A stretch of DNA of 64,000 nt from Daucus carota subsp. sativus (taxonomy: Eukaryota > Streptophyta > Magnoliopsida > Apiales > Apiaceae): NCBI RefSeq assembly GCF_001625215.2, contig NC_030381.2, positions 47,490,689 to 47,554,688 of the forward strand. Direction: 5' to 3'. Positions 47,461-59,990 of the stretch are shown in pieces (position 1 is the stretch's first letter; every line of letters begins with the position of its first letter). Below the pieces are notes generated by a model. That model made no database searches and was not told the DNA's origin. It worked only from the letters and a program-made list of their open reading frames with translations. The position numbers and the translations under genes were made by a program.

Positions 47461-49367
47461 GGTTACAAGTTATTGGAATTTGAATATAGATTATAGTTTT
47501 AAGTTTTATATAGGTTAGACGTTGTGTGACCTCGTATCGAGGTATTGTGAGACTATTTAGACATAGTCTAGAGATGTGAGTGAAGCATAGAGTCTAGTTA
47601 GATGATCAAGTTAAGTGTAGATATTTAAAGAGATTAGGATTCTTAAGGTTAGACATATGATTTCTAGTATGTTGACTAATTGAGATGGTGAATTGTGGAA
47701 AAGGTCAGTATTAAACCTATATAGAAGAGTTTGATAGTGAATGATTGAGTTGAGAATGGTGAAAATGCAGAGTTCAGAGTATTCTGATTATACTGCATAT
47801 TTGAAATTGGATTATTGTATTGATTTGAGAATGATATAAATGCATGGTTCATAGTATGTTGACCATGTCAGATATTTGGAAGATGTATATTGTTTTGAGT
47901 GAAGATATGAAGAGTAAGTGTAGAGTATGAGTTGTATTTGATTAGAAGGAGAGATTGGTAGATAGAGGTTGATAGGTGAGAAGTGAATGATAGAGAGTAC
48001 GTGGAATTGAGTCAAGTTATTAGAGATGATGTCTGCGAGTAAGTTAGAACGTTAGTCCTCGACGACAACGCTTTAAGTAAGCGGGACAAGGTGGGCCCAT
48101 AACCCACAGGGTGACGATTCAGAAAATCGAAGATATGTTACGTGTTGTGTTATGGACTTCAAAGGCAACTGGATGAAGCATGAGAACGTGGACTACATGG
48201 GCGAGAGTTATTACGAACGATAACGTCTACGATGACATCTTACGAGCCTATTACGAGTCAAAGCGATTGATTATCGAGAACGTTGAAAGGATGACATAAA
48301 TCGAATAACGATTTCGTAAAGTAGAGTGGGAATTTGAGAAGACCTTGGCAATACCTCTCTTCAACTAAGATTCTTTTGATTGTTTTCTCATCAGTGAGAT
48401 ATTATCATGATATCTTTTCTACAAAAGTTTTGATAAATGAGATCTTTAATTTCTCAAATTCTAAGATGACATTGATATTGATTCTTGGTATGAGTTGGAA
48501 AGCAAAGATGTGTGATAAAGGCATGTTTATGAAGAGACAGTGGAATTCCTTGATATTATTTGATATTCTTTGATATCCCTTGATATTATTTCATATTTTT
48601 TGATATCCCTTAATATTCGTTGATATTCTTTGACATTCTTTGATATTCGTTGATATCTTTTTGATGTTCCTTAATATATTCCTCGATAATTCTTAACATT
48701 CTTTGATGCTCCTTGAGATTTCTTGGATTCTTTCCATCTGATTGGGATGAACAACCCTATGTATAGGGGACACAAGGTATACCTGTCTGTGTGATAGGAG
48801 TTGGATGGGACGCCATCACTTGTGTGTGTTGTGATTACAAGAAGGTTAACAACCTTTAGTAGTGTCTACTGTGGACACGCAACATTAAGTTCATTTGATC
48901 GTATTGATCTCCCAATCACTCTTGTATTCCAATGTGACCTATTTTGAAAATATCTTGTTCTTCCGAAATTCCCAAAGATTGATTCTTGGAAATGAAGTTG
49001 CAATTGTAAAAGTTTTGATTCTCCTATTTCTTTAACTTTAAAGGTATGCCAAAGTTGATCAAAGGCGGATGAGCATGTGATATTATGAAGCGTGTACCAC
49101 GATCTTCTAAATGATACGTTTGAGTTCTCTTTGCGGATTCCGAGGGCGGAATCCTTATAAGGGGGGTAGAATGTAATATCCCATATTATTAAATTTAGAT
49201 GTGATTACTATAAATGTATTTGTCTAGATATTATTATTGGCTCTAGTTGAATATTGATGTGATTATGTGAATAGTTGTATGTGATTATACTTGTGTTGTG
49301 GATTAGTATGGATTTTACAGATTATGCGTCCTCCTTCTTTCTCTGATTCCGAGGACGGAATCCCTAT
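47461..49367 (+). other. Non-coding interior of the LARD
   Basis: No recognisable retroelement protein. Contains a TTTGATATTCC-type minisatellite (about 48546-48730) and, near its 3' end, an extra purine tract followed by TGTAATATCCC (49159-49182). That motif resembles another LTR start about 210 bp upstream of the true one. Confidence 0.8.
48546..48730. repeat. TTTGATATTCC-type minisatellite inside the LARD
   Basis: About fifteen degenerate copies of a 9-14 base unit (CTTTGATATTC, CCTTGATATT, GTTGATATTC). Unit length and sequence vary and there are no conserved spacers, so this is a simple repeat. Confidence 0.8.
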
Positions 49368-49379
49368 AAGGAGGGTAGA
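49368..49379 (+). other. Polypurine tract of the LARD
   Basis: AAGGAGGGTAGA directly before the 3' LTR start at 49381, in the position expected for plus-strand priming. Confidence 0.75.
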
Positions 49380-49380
49380 T

Positions 49381-52300
49381 TGTAATGACCCGGATTTTTA
49401 AAAATATTTTTATTAGTATTAAAAATATTTTTATTAGTATTAAAAATGATTTTTTTTTAAAGAAAGGAATAAGATTTAATATTTTATTCCAGTTTAATGA
49501 GTTTTCAAAGGTTTATATTTAAACCCCGGGTTATTGTGTTATTGTATTTTCAAAACTGATTTTCATATATTGTTTTGAAAATTCTAGATGATTATTATGT
49601 GAATATATGTGTGATGTGAGTAAGTGATATTGGTGGATTTGTTGGCTAATTAATTATGGTTAATTATGAGTATTATATGATTAATATATGAATTTTTGTG
49701 AATTTTATATTATCTGGTTTATTGCGTTAACTGCTCATATGTGTTCGTATTTGAGAGATTTCAATTTCTATATGCTCAGGAGAAAATATAGTTTATTTGG
49801 ATATTTTCATATGGATTTATGGAATGTTAGATGATTTTATAATCGATTTACGGATTTAATTGCGTATATTTATATTTATTTATTAATTATTTGACTTCCG
49901 TAAAACCGTCCACTCGTAACGAGGTAGCAAATTTTCTTTCCGGAAGTTTCAACAAAACTCACCTTTAGCCTAATTTGAATATTCCGGACATTTTTCGTGT
50001 TTTGACTTTTTCGATCCGGAGTACGGTTTTCCCCGTAGCCGGTCCGGCGGAGTTTTTTGGGTATTTTAATTGTTGATAATTATCTGGTTGTCTCGATAAA
50101 CGTGAAACTAGATATTTTGATTCATCCTTATCTTGTAATAATTGCAGTGGGACCCGCATACTAATGACTGATTAAAAAGCCCCGTTTTGATGATTATCTT
50201 GAAAACCAGTACCGATTGGACCCCGCTTTATTAATATAAAGCTATTAAATACGTATTTTCATGTCATAAACGATCCAAAGGGGTACCAAGTATTTGTAAA
50301 TATAAATAGACTTTTCTATAGCTGATTTTCACCGTAGAAATCATTTTCACCAGTTTCTTTTCACAAATACCGAGAGAAACCGAGCGGTGTTCTTCGTGTT
50401 CTTCATAATCAAACGAGGATTTGGAGGTGTTATTGGAATCCGATGGAGGTGTACGAATAGTCAAAACGAAGCTATCGACGCGTAGAATCATGTTTAATCA
50501 CCCGTTTGTATGCAGATTTATCAGGTGATTTTACATAAATTTTACAAAATTCGAGCTATTTTGATTTAAAGGATGAATTTTTGTAAATGATATTATTTGG
50601 TTGTTTTGATGATTCTATGTTGTAGAGCATGTTTTTCTCGTCGTTTTGGTATATTATATGTCGAATTTTGACTTCGATAACATATAGAAACGTTGGTTTA
50701 ATTCTCGGAGTTGTGTTCTTGAATGTTCTTGGAGGTTTATGAATTTTCTTAATTGAAAAAGAGGCGTTTTTAATCTAGAAATTCTGGGCTATTGTGATCT
50801 ATATCATTAGAAAGAGCGTGATGAGAGGAACTTGTGTGTATGTTCAACAGTTATGTGGGATGTCTGGAAATGGCTCGCCGGAGTTCAAAAGGAAGTCGCC
50901 GGCGGCGAGTTTTGTTTTGCATTCTATGGCCAAATATGGCCGCTTCTGATGAATCTGAGGGCGGTTTTACGTTTATGGTATTCCAAATATGCTATCTGGA
51001 GTTTGTGGGAGCTCGGGGAGGCCGGGAACGAGGTTTCCGGCGAGTTAGTATGGTGGCCGACGGCAAATTGCTGTTTGGTCACCGAAGTTGTGAAGGTGGT
51101 GAAGTTGTTGTACCTAAGTTTTGAATCTTACAAAACACCCCCTGTAACTTTTGAAAGTTACACTTTAAACCCTGGACAAAAACTTTCAAAAGTTTACAAA
51201 ATAAACCTTTTGATTTAATTTTCTAAAAATTGTTTTATTTAATTATTTTAAATTCCAAAAATAGTTTTTAATTATTTCTTTATTCAAAAATAAATCTAAA
51301 TTAGTTTATTAATTAATTTTAATTAGTAATTAATTATTTTAATTAGTCAATTAATTTAAATATTAATTGATTAATTATTTTAATTAATTATTAATTGATT
51401 TTAATTGATTAATTATTTGGATTTAATTATCCTTTTTGATTTAAAAATTCTGAAAAATGGTTTCGAGCTTTAAAATATTTTTCCAAATTATTTTCAAGGC
51501 TCGATAATTGTTTATGAATGATTTCAAGTCCAATTTCAAGTATTTGGGACTTGATTATTTATTCGAAAAGTGATTCTTTTATCGATTTTAATTCCGAAAA
51601 ATGTTTAAAAATTCTGGAAAAATTCCCGAAAAATCATTTTTAACCCAAGAGTTGATTTGATATCAATTGGGGTGGGAAACCTTATGTGTAATGTGTTGTC
51701 TGCTATCTGTTTGATGTGTTATGTGCCGACAGAGGAGTGAGAAAACTGTTTTGAGCATAACTTTTGATCCGTAAGTCGGAATCAAGTGAAACGAAAGAGA
51801 GACAGAAGCTTATAAAGTCTAGTTTGATATAACATAATAATATGATGGAGTCGAGAATGTGAGTAATTGTTGTTAAAGGTGCCGAATGTGATTATATGTT
51901 ATTGGATTGTTATTAATTGATGATTACGTGATATAGCTGTTTATTCTTGATATTATATATACATGATAAATGATTTGAATGACATAGTGTCATGACTTGA
52001 CTGATATTGGATAAGATATATGGATTATGGTGACTGGAGTTGATTGATTGGTTGTCGATTGAAATAGGTTGACCGGAGGATAGTCTAATAAATAGACGAG
52101 ACGCTGTCAAATTATCGATAGGATTTATATGATAATTGATTTGTGATATGTTATGTGGAATATGACTTGACTATATGATAAAGTCCAAGCATGATTATGT
52201 GTTAAGTGATATTTGATAGGTAAAGGGATATATAAGTGGGTATCGATATACGTGATATGTATATGCGATAAATTGATTAGTGATTATAGTATTATTTTAT

Positions 52301-53906
52301 TCTCGTAAAGGATTTGGACGAGACGTGTACGCTCGAAGACGTCAGAAAGTCGGAATGGTATTGCAAAGCGAATAAGGGATGAATCGAGTAAGCGAAGCGA
52401 TGTGGCGAATAGAGTATAGCTAGAGATGGTCTAGAGATTACGAGATGCATAGATTGTGAAAGTGGAAAGATGAGATAGAGATGTGAGACTGGAGTCAGAT
52501 TTAAGGCAAGTATCCTACACCTTTCTTTTGGATATATTGCAATTATTCTGATCCATTCCTTTGGTATATGTTTCAAGTATTCATACCTTTCTTTTCAATG
52601 TTCGAAAGTGCGAGTATTCTGACCCGTTCTTTCTAATCTTCAAGTTTCTAAAGAATTTCCGTTTTACAAATTAATTCGAAGTTCAGATTGTCATTGAAGC
52701 ATGTGTTGCTCAGTGATAGTTAGAGCTTTGAATGAATTGGGATCTTCTTGATTATTCAACCCACCATTGTCATGCTGGTTTAGCAGGCTAAATTCAGTTG
52801 CTTAGCCGATAATGGAGGATACTGAATAGTTGAGGATTTCCTGAACTGTGATTTATGAAATGATGGATCATGATTTATGAATAGATTATTATCAAAGTTT
52901 GAATTGAAGTTATTCTGTTGTTGATGATATTTATGATGATGTTCTGTTAATTTACATTGGCTTCTTGAATTGAATTAGAGAATTGGATTATTGTTTTTAT
53001 ATAAACCTGTGGACCAGATTCGTGGTCATGTTAGGCCAATGAGTGCCTTGGATCCAGTGATAGAGCATGGCGGGGCCTGCTCGGGGTTAGGTATGTCTGA
53101 TCAGCATCCTAACCTTGGTTTTAATTAAAATGTGATAGTCCAATTCAATAATTCTTTTGGAAAGATTGAATTCCTCAGTATTCAATTGCTGCAAGGTATT
53201 GTGATTTTCTTATACAATACCTAAACTCGTGAACTCAGGTTGAATCCCTTTTATATCTTGAACTCGTGAATTTCTGTTATATCATTTCAGAATTATCATT
53301 GTTTATTATTACTTGCTGAGCATTGTTGCTCACCCTTGCTATTCCTTTCTAACCATTTCAGAAAGGCTTAAAGAGGAGATGATTGATTGAGATTGTGAGT
53401 AAGGCTAATGCTAGGCGAGGAGACAGAGTTGAGGATCCGGTGGTCGAGGAGTGTTCAGGAAAGTTGATGAGGTTGGTGCAAGCTAGAGCTGTGCTATGGA
53501 AATTCAAGTGTAAGTCATAGCTGGAATAGTTGACAGTGATTCTTCTTATCGAAGATGATCTGATTTGGTAAGAGATGTTGTGTAATAATTAGTGGTTGAT
53601 TCTAATTTCAATACTGTAACCTGGATGCGATCCTGTTGATTTTAGGGGGTTTAAATGTTCTCTTTCGAATCATTTATTAAAGTTTAAATGTTCTCTTGAA
53701 ATTCTCTTATTATGGCTTTCAAGTTTGAAATTCAGGTTTTGAAATCATTTGATTTATGTTCTTTTTCAAATATTTTCCGGTTTTAAATTATTTGGATTTC
53801 CATTATCTTTTAAAAGAAAAAAAAATACAGGTTTTCAAGAGTGTTTAAAAATGGGTTTTATGTGGTGACGTCAGAATCCAGACCCCCGGATTCCTGGACC
53901 GTCACA
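49381..53906 (+). repeat. 3' LTR of the LARD
   Basis: Same length as the 5' LTR, with features offset by exactly 6,462 bases, including the same open frames and the TATAAATA box at 50301-50308. I saw no difference in the blocks compared by eye. Confidence 0.95.
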
Positions 53907-53951
53907 GGTTGCTTCTCTAATTGTTCTCTTTTGAACATGACCCTATATGTA

Positions 53952-54906
53952 GGCCTGTAAATGGATCGGATATCCGATCCGACCCGATCCGATCCGTGGT
54001 TAAATAAATGGATATGGATCCTTATTAAAAAAATCCGATCTGCTAATAATCCGATCCGATAATAATCCGGTCCGATAAAGAATGGATATGGATATGATCA
54101 AATCCGATCTGTTAACGATCCGATCCACATTCATACTTAACTATATTATATATTTTATATTATATTGTATTATAATATAATATAATATTATTAATATATT
54201 ACATACAAAATAAAAATTTCTAAAGATACAAGACAAAACCCTAAATCATATTTTCTTATAATCTTCTAAAGATACAAGACAAAAACCTAAATCATATTTT
54301 CTTATAATCGATGAGCCGCTCCTAATTCTTGACATGGCTTTCACTCTTGTTATCCGGTTAATCTAATAATCACTCTTTTTTTATGTAGAGTGAGTATAAA
54401 CACATGAGCTAACTCTTCCACTTAAAATCTCCTCAATTACCTGGTTCCGTATTTAAGACATATTTATCGATTTTAATCCTTATTAATAGAGGAGCAAATT
54501 ATAATTTGCTTCCTCCAAAGTATTAAGCAACTTATTTATTATTTCTCTATTTACTTGATAAATTCTGTGTTGAAGTTTTTATCGGAACAACCAACAAAGT
54601 TTTTATTAAATACTGATTTATTAGTTTTTTTACCTATTACGCTAAAGTTTATGAATTAATATAGCTAGAAAATATCTCCTTTTCTTGTATGGAAGTTAAA
54701 ACATTGTTCACGGTGAAAAAATATATTTCATATTTTTTAGTGGATCGGGGCTCCGATCCGATTATCCATGATCCGAGTGGACCGGATATGGATTGACTTG
54801 TAAAATATCCGACTCCTGATCCGATCCGATCCGAATCCGATAAATTTAAATGGATTAGGATATGGATTTAGCTAGATCCGATCCAAATCCGATCCGTTTA
54901 CAGGCC
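53952..54906. mobile_element. DNA transposon-like element with GATCCG-rich inverted ends
   Basis: The left end GGCCTGTAAATGGATCGGAT and right end ATCCGATCCGTTTACAGGCC are inverted repeats. Each end is followed inward by many GATCCGATCCG / GGATATGGAT units over about 150 bp. Flanking TATATGTA (53944-53951) and TACCTGTA (54907-54914) agree at 6 of 8 positions, compatible with an old hAT-type 8-bp duplication. The 955-bp element has no transposase. Family assignment is tentative. Confidence 0.62.
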
Positions 54907-54990
54907 TACCTGTATGAATGAGTAGAGTTACGAAGTTTTGACACAAATGTTAGATACTAAAGTTACATGTATGTTATATGTATATATAAA

Positions 54991-55188
54991 ATCGGTTTGG
55001 CTAGTGTGTGCCCATGGACACTTGCTAAGCGTGGAAATTTTTGTATTTGGTAGATTTTGATTGGTGTGGTTGGTGTATTTGCAGGGGGGGTCCACCATTA
55101 TCATGAGATAGGAGCCAATCAAAATGATCCAAGTACAAAATTTTCCGCGCTTAGCATGTGCCCATAGGCACACCATAGAAAAACCGAT
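54991..55188. mobile_element. Small inverted-repeat MITE
   Basis: The left arm ATCGGTTTGGCTAGTGTGTG, CCCATGGACAC, GCTAAGCGTGGAAA pairs with the right arm TTTCCGCGCTTAGC, TGTGCCCATAGGCACACCAT, AAAACCGAT. Inner blocks TTTTGATTGG and CCAATCAAAA also pair, around a loop with a run of seven G. About 198 bp. Target duplication is uncertain because the flanks are TA-rich. Confidence 0.7.
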
Positions 55189-55479
55189 ATACAATATAAT
55201 TTCAACACTTTTTTGTACACTTTTCGCGGGGATGAAGATTTTCACATAGATATGTTATTTTTTAAAAATTTATAAAATAATGACAAATTTGCATCTGCGA
55301 TTTTGTCAACGATTCGTATCTTTTAAAAGATATTTTATAATAAAAGATATTATAAAAGATAATATTAACAAATATCTTGGTAATCCCATATTATTAAATA
55401 CATTTACCCTGTCGCACAACTATAAATTAAGAAGCGGCCGAGTTATCGGGTACAAAATTATTAGTACTATTAGAGCAAA

Positions 55480-58280
55480 ATGTTTAAGATATTGATAGTA
55501 GACGATGACTCTACGTGTTTAATTATTCTCAAAACGTTTTTGCAGAAATGGAATTATGAAGGTATCTTCGGCAAATCTTATAATTTATGTAGTATGATTA
55601 AATAAACAGAATTTTCCTTGTATAATATAAAATTCTATGCTGTGAAGGCTTGTTTTGTTAAAGTATGCTTTTCGTGAAATTTATCACTTTTACAACCTCT
55701 TGTTTTGATTAAAATACATGTATCGAATACTTGAAACTTGAATATATGTGTACAAATTTACACTAACCTCTTGTTTTGATTCGAATACATGTATCGAATA
55801 CTTGAAATTTGAATATGTGTATCAATTTACACTTAATCTTGTTCATATGTAAAATTTTAAAATTATCATGTATCCTCACTAAAACATGTATCATTATGTT
55901 CTTAAAATTCTGTATTTAACTTTGGCTGGCCAGCGGAGTTGAAAGTAGCTTGATAAAATTCAGCCAGATCAAGTATTCAGTGTTTAATTATTTTGTGGTT
56001 TTGTCTGCTAATTTAATCTGTTAGTTGACTATGAAATTTTGTGTTTTTTGAGCACATGTACATTATTTTTATGTAATTTCTAATAAATTTATGCGCTGGT
56101 AATTTCAGTGACCGCAGTAAAGCATCCTTATGATGCTCTGAGCGCACTTCGGGAAAATTCTTATGATCTCGTTATGTCTGATGTTCATATGCCGAACATG
56201 AACGGCTATGAACTGCAGAAACATATAAATGAGGCATTTCGCTTGCCAGTGATATGTGAGTTTTTATTTCCTGTGAACATATATTTGCATTATATGACTA
56301 CAGTTAATTTAATTGATACCACTACTAATGTACATTGAACTTGAGCAGTGATATCTGCTGACAATAGAGCAGAATTGGAAGGAATTCAGAATGGGGCAGT
56401 TTATGTCATGATAAAGCCCATCTCAATTGATGATTTAAAGTATATCTGGCAGTTTTCTGTGTGGTGGCAGAAAAAAATTAACGGCACTACTCCGTCGTTT
56501 AGAGAAATTAATAACCAATCTGAAGTATATGTCAATACGGTACCTTCGAATGGTATTTTCAGCGGTAAGAAATCCTTATTCATTATAGATTACAACAATA
56601 TAACATTTAATATGAATTTCAATAAAATCAGATGATTGCTTATTTTGACACAGAAAAAACTGGAAAAGTTATGTGGTCAGGCGGCCTCCATACTCGATTC
56701 GTGGAAGCGCTTTTCATCCTTGGTTATCACAGTAAGTCCAATATATCATATGCCTGTTACAATTGCAATCTCTAGTTATATGCATATATGACATTTCAAA
56801 AATACTTTTATGCAGGAGCTGTACCAAAAGACCTTGTGCAAGTCATGAACGTGCCTGGGCTTACTAGGGAGCAAGTCGCCAGCCATCTGCAGGTTTTTGA
56901 ATAGTGATTAATTATATACATGATTGTTTAGTAGATTTATAATGAATTCACTAATGCAACTAAATATTATATGAATATATCATGTGTTCTACTCCTTATT
57001 TTTATGAGTTTAATAATGTGAAATGTAGAAATATAGGAGATTCGTTAAACGCATGATGGATGGTACTGCTACTGAAATTAGCATGTCACAGTGGATTTAT
57101 ATGCATTGCTACTCAACTGTGGTCAATGGAAATCCTCACTTGATGTTAATAAATCAAGTGAAAGAGGCCCAAAGAACTGGAAATTTGGAAGCCCCCAGTG
57201 CAGCTAGTAACGGCTCCTCATCCTCAGGTGGTCTCAGGATCCTGCCACCGTTTAACCCTGCTGGTAAGCGTAATTAGTCTTATCCATAAAACTAATTATA
57301 TAAATTGATTCTGACCGAGTGAAGATTGTATATTTTTCTCGTCTTTGCAGATGCTTCTTTAGGGATGAATATCAGTCCAATGTGGATTCCAAGTAATTAT
57401 GCATCTTCTTCTGTGGACATGACTGCAGAGGGGCTCAGCAATGCTGCTTTGGGAAGTGTTGGTAATGCTGCGATGGGTTTTTATACCCAAAACACAGTGA
57501 TGGAACCGCAGAACTTCCCTTATGGCAACCAAGGATTGGTTGGAGGAGTTGACACAAATATGCTTCCATCAACATATCATAGCGGAACTTCTAGTACTGC
57601 TCTCTTGCGGAATAACTTCTCCTTTAATCAAGCAATCAATATCGGTGGGCAGGAAAGCAACAACCTCTTCGGTGGACAAACTAGTGGTGTTCAGGTAACT
57701 GAAGTACGATACTCTACATATATACCTCCAACTTCTAAGTTCTCATATTGATGTATTATTTTTAAAAAAAAAAAATTAGCGTGCTAAAGTTTGTCGCATG
57801 TTGTTGGACTAATATAAATAATGTTTATGTACATGTAGCAACTTGGTGCTGGACAGAGTGGTGCTCAAGAAAGCTGGTTTAATGACGATGAAATGCTCTT
57901 ATCAGATGACTTTCTCTCAGACCCGAATCTCTTCCCAGAGGATGACTTTCTCTTAGACCCGAATCTTTTCCCAGTATGTACACATTCAATTCACTAATCT
58001 TATCGCGGTCATTTGGGTAATTGGTTGATGAAAATGACATTTTGGATTATTAATTTAGGGAGAAGACCATGATGTCTTTTGGGACGATATAATGAACCTT
58101 GTTGCTGCTGAGGATGAGGTCGCTGGTGCAGCGGATGCCATGGCTGTTGAAAACTCTGGAGGCAATGACGATAATGTCGGTCCAGCTGAGAACAAGGACA
58201 AAGCTGAGAAGAACTCGGATGATGACAACTTTGAAGATGATATTGATGATGTTGATTATGATCCCGCAGAGGACAATTGA
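55480..58280 (+). CDS. Type-B response regulator (ARR-B-like transcription factor)
   Basis: Type-B regulators are phosphorelay-controlled GARP/Myb transcription factors, typically acting in cytokinin signalling. The nine exons are 55480-55561, 56109-56255, 56349-56564, 56654-56731, 56816-56892, 57029-57263, 57351-57694, 57839-57973 and 58059-58280, giving 511 residues in phase. The receiver begins at residue 1 ([10 protein letters not shown]). The acidic pocket D8-D10, phospho-acceptor Asp52 (MSDVHMP), Ser79 and Lys99 are all present. The GARP domain (about 153-209) contains [15 protein letters not shown]. It is more divergent than usual at its start ([14 protein letters not shown] instead of VWSVELHQKFV). 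The C-terminus contains a doubled DDFL(S/L)DPNLFP and a strongly acidic tail. The receiver lacks the usual N-terminal extension. Partners and targets are not visible. Confidence 0.87.
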
Positions 58281-59594
58281 AGAATGAGTAGCAGGATGCT
58301 TAGCTACACTCAAGAGATCGAAGTAAAAATTGCATTATTGGAGTAGTACTATGATCTTTAGTAAACTTGATTTTTTTTCTTATTTTTATTGGGTTGTTTT
58401 GGTTTGAAACTTTTGAAAAGATTTCTACATATACTTTTTCCCTAAAATTTTAATTATGTTTGAAATGTTATTCATAATTTCTCATTTTGATTTGTCTCCT
58501 TTATTAGACATTATCGTTAAATACAAACAAAGCCTCCGTCCAATACTATGTGTGACATGATCATATAGTACATATATTCACCGATGATTCCGAGGAAAGG
58601 TGCATACATACAAATATAATACATGGACAATGTTTTCTTAATAAAGATCATGAATCTGTTTTTATTCTTTGGACTGTTTGTAAAAGTAAAGGAAGATCAG
58701 GCCCATGAATAAGACCCATGGACTGGCCCAATATGGTTACAATGACTATGTGTCTGGTATTAAAAATTATAAAGAGATTCTGTATAATAAATAACATCGA
58801 AAAGAATTGGGTGCGAGAATAATATATATTTTAAGACATTTATTTTATATATGGAGAAACATTATTTCAGATGTATAAAAATCTGTATAATTTATCCAAT
58901 TAAGGGTATTACGATAATCCATCAGATTTTTTTATCAAGTCTCGCAATTTATATGTGATCATTTCATATTTAATACTATCTTTGCGTGATAATTAGTCAT
59001 ATCATAATTAAATGACATAGCATTGAATCCATATTAACGACATTAATTAAATTAAAAGCAAAAGATAGAGTAATAGGTAAAAATAGAAACTGAGCCATCA
59101 GTATAGTTCAACATTTTTTTTAAATTATATAAAAATATTCTCTCCGTTCCCGTTCATTTTTTTATCTCTTCTGTATTATTTGGCACATATTTTAATATAT
59201 TTATGAAATATAATTTCATAAATTATTTTCAATTTTTCCAAAAATATAAATATAAATATAAATTAAATTATTTAAATAGAAATGTTTAAATATTAAAATT
59301 TTCAAAAAAATTTCACACATGATTTATGAAAATATATTTTACAGAGTCCCGTCTTATATAAACAACCTCGGAGACCGGACAAAATAATACTAGTATGCAT
59401 CACACAGTTCATTGTGAACTGGAACTCTGTAAATTTATGGTAATATCCAAAAAAAGCAAGGAAATCTGTACAAGGCAGTGCAAATCAAATGGGGCAACAG
59501 TTACTTATAATACCAAAATATACAAATTTCAAATACAAAAGGGAAATTATAATTTTTATATCCGAGTAAAAAAAACCCTCTTGCCATAGTCTCC
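58281..59594. other. Intergenic DNA between the response regulator and the GT17 gene
   Basis: The first 100-150 bases are presumed 3' UTR. AT-rich DNA follows, with a weak Stowaway-like CTCTCCGTTCCCGTTCATTT near 59141 that lacks a matching right end. No gene is seen. Confidence 0.5.
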
Positions 59595-59990
59595 GACTTC
59601 TTCGCAGCGCCATAATCTTGTCAGCTTCGCTTCTTAGGTACAATGTTATGTTATGTTTGTTTCAGTTCATGTTTTTTATTTCCTGAATTTTTTATTTTTT
59701 TATTTTGATCAATTGCCTTACTTTTCATCGTATAGTTAGTTTGTCTGTTTCTTGATGATTCTTGATACTTATGTTAATAATAATTGTGAGCATGATCTGT
59801 TCTGTCATGTTTTTTGATGTTCTGTCTTTGTGCTTGTGAAAAATTGAGTTTCTTGATGCTTGTCAGTGCAGTTGAAGTATGTAATAACTTATTCTGTTGT
59901 GAAACAAGTGGAATTTAAGAAATTGGTTTGGATGATTAATGTGTGCTGTAATGGTTTTCATGAACACATAGGCGTGAGACCACGTAGGGG
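59595..59990 (+). promoter_or_regulatory. Probable 5' leader with leader intron of the GT17 gene
   Basis: TTCTTAG followed by GTACAATG (donor at 59638) and AACACATAG followed by GCGTGAG (acceptor ending at 59971) would make a 334-bp leader intron. Sequence after the donor is T-rich, as in plant introns. The inference rests on signals only. Confidence 0.45.

Larger units (their letters stand above)
42919..53906. mobile_element. LARD: non-autonomous LTR retrotransposon derivative, 10,988 bp
   Basis: Two direct LTRs of 4,526 bp flank a 1,936-bp interior with no gag, protease, reverse transcriptase or integrase. The element begins TGTAATGACCC, ends CCGTCACA, and is bordered by a 5-bp target duplication GGTTG (42914-42918, 53907-53911). 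The primer site fits initiator tRNA-Met, and a purine tract precedes the 3' LTR. It looks structurally whole as a large retrotransposon derivative. By LTR ends and primer site it is probably Ty3/Gypsy, perhaps Tekay-like, mobilised by proteins from elsewhere. The LTRs have equal length and looked identical in all parts compared, so the insertion is very recent. Confidence 0.92.

Noticed and set aside
48546-48730. Regular short repeats that might suggest a CRISPR array
   Set aside because: Unit length and sequence vary, there are no unique spacers of constant size, and the context is a plant LTR element; it is a minisatellite.
59141-59400. Stowaway-like element upstream of the GT17 gene
   Set aside because: Only a weak left-like end (CTCTCCGTTCCCG) is present; the right side has no matching terminus or TA-bordered inverted end.
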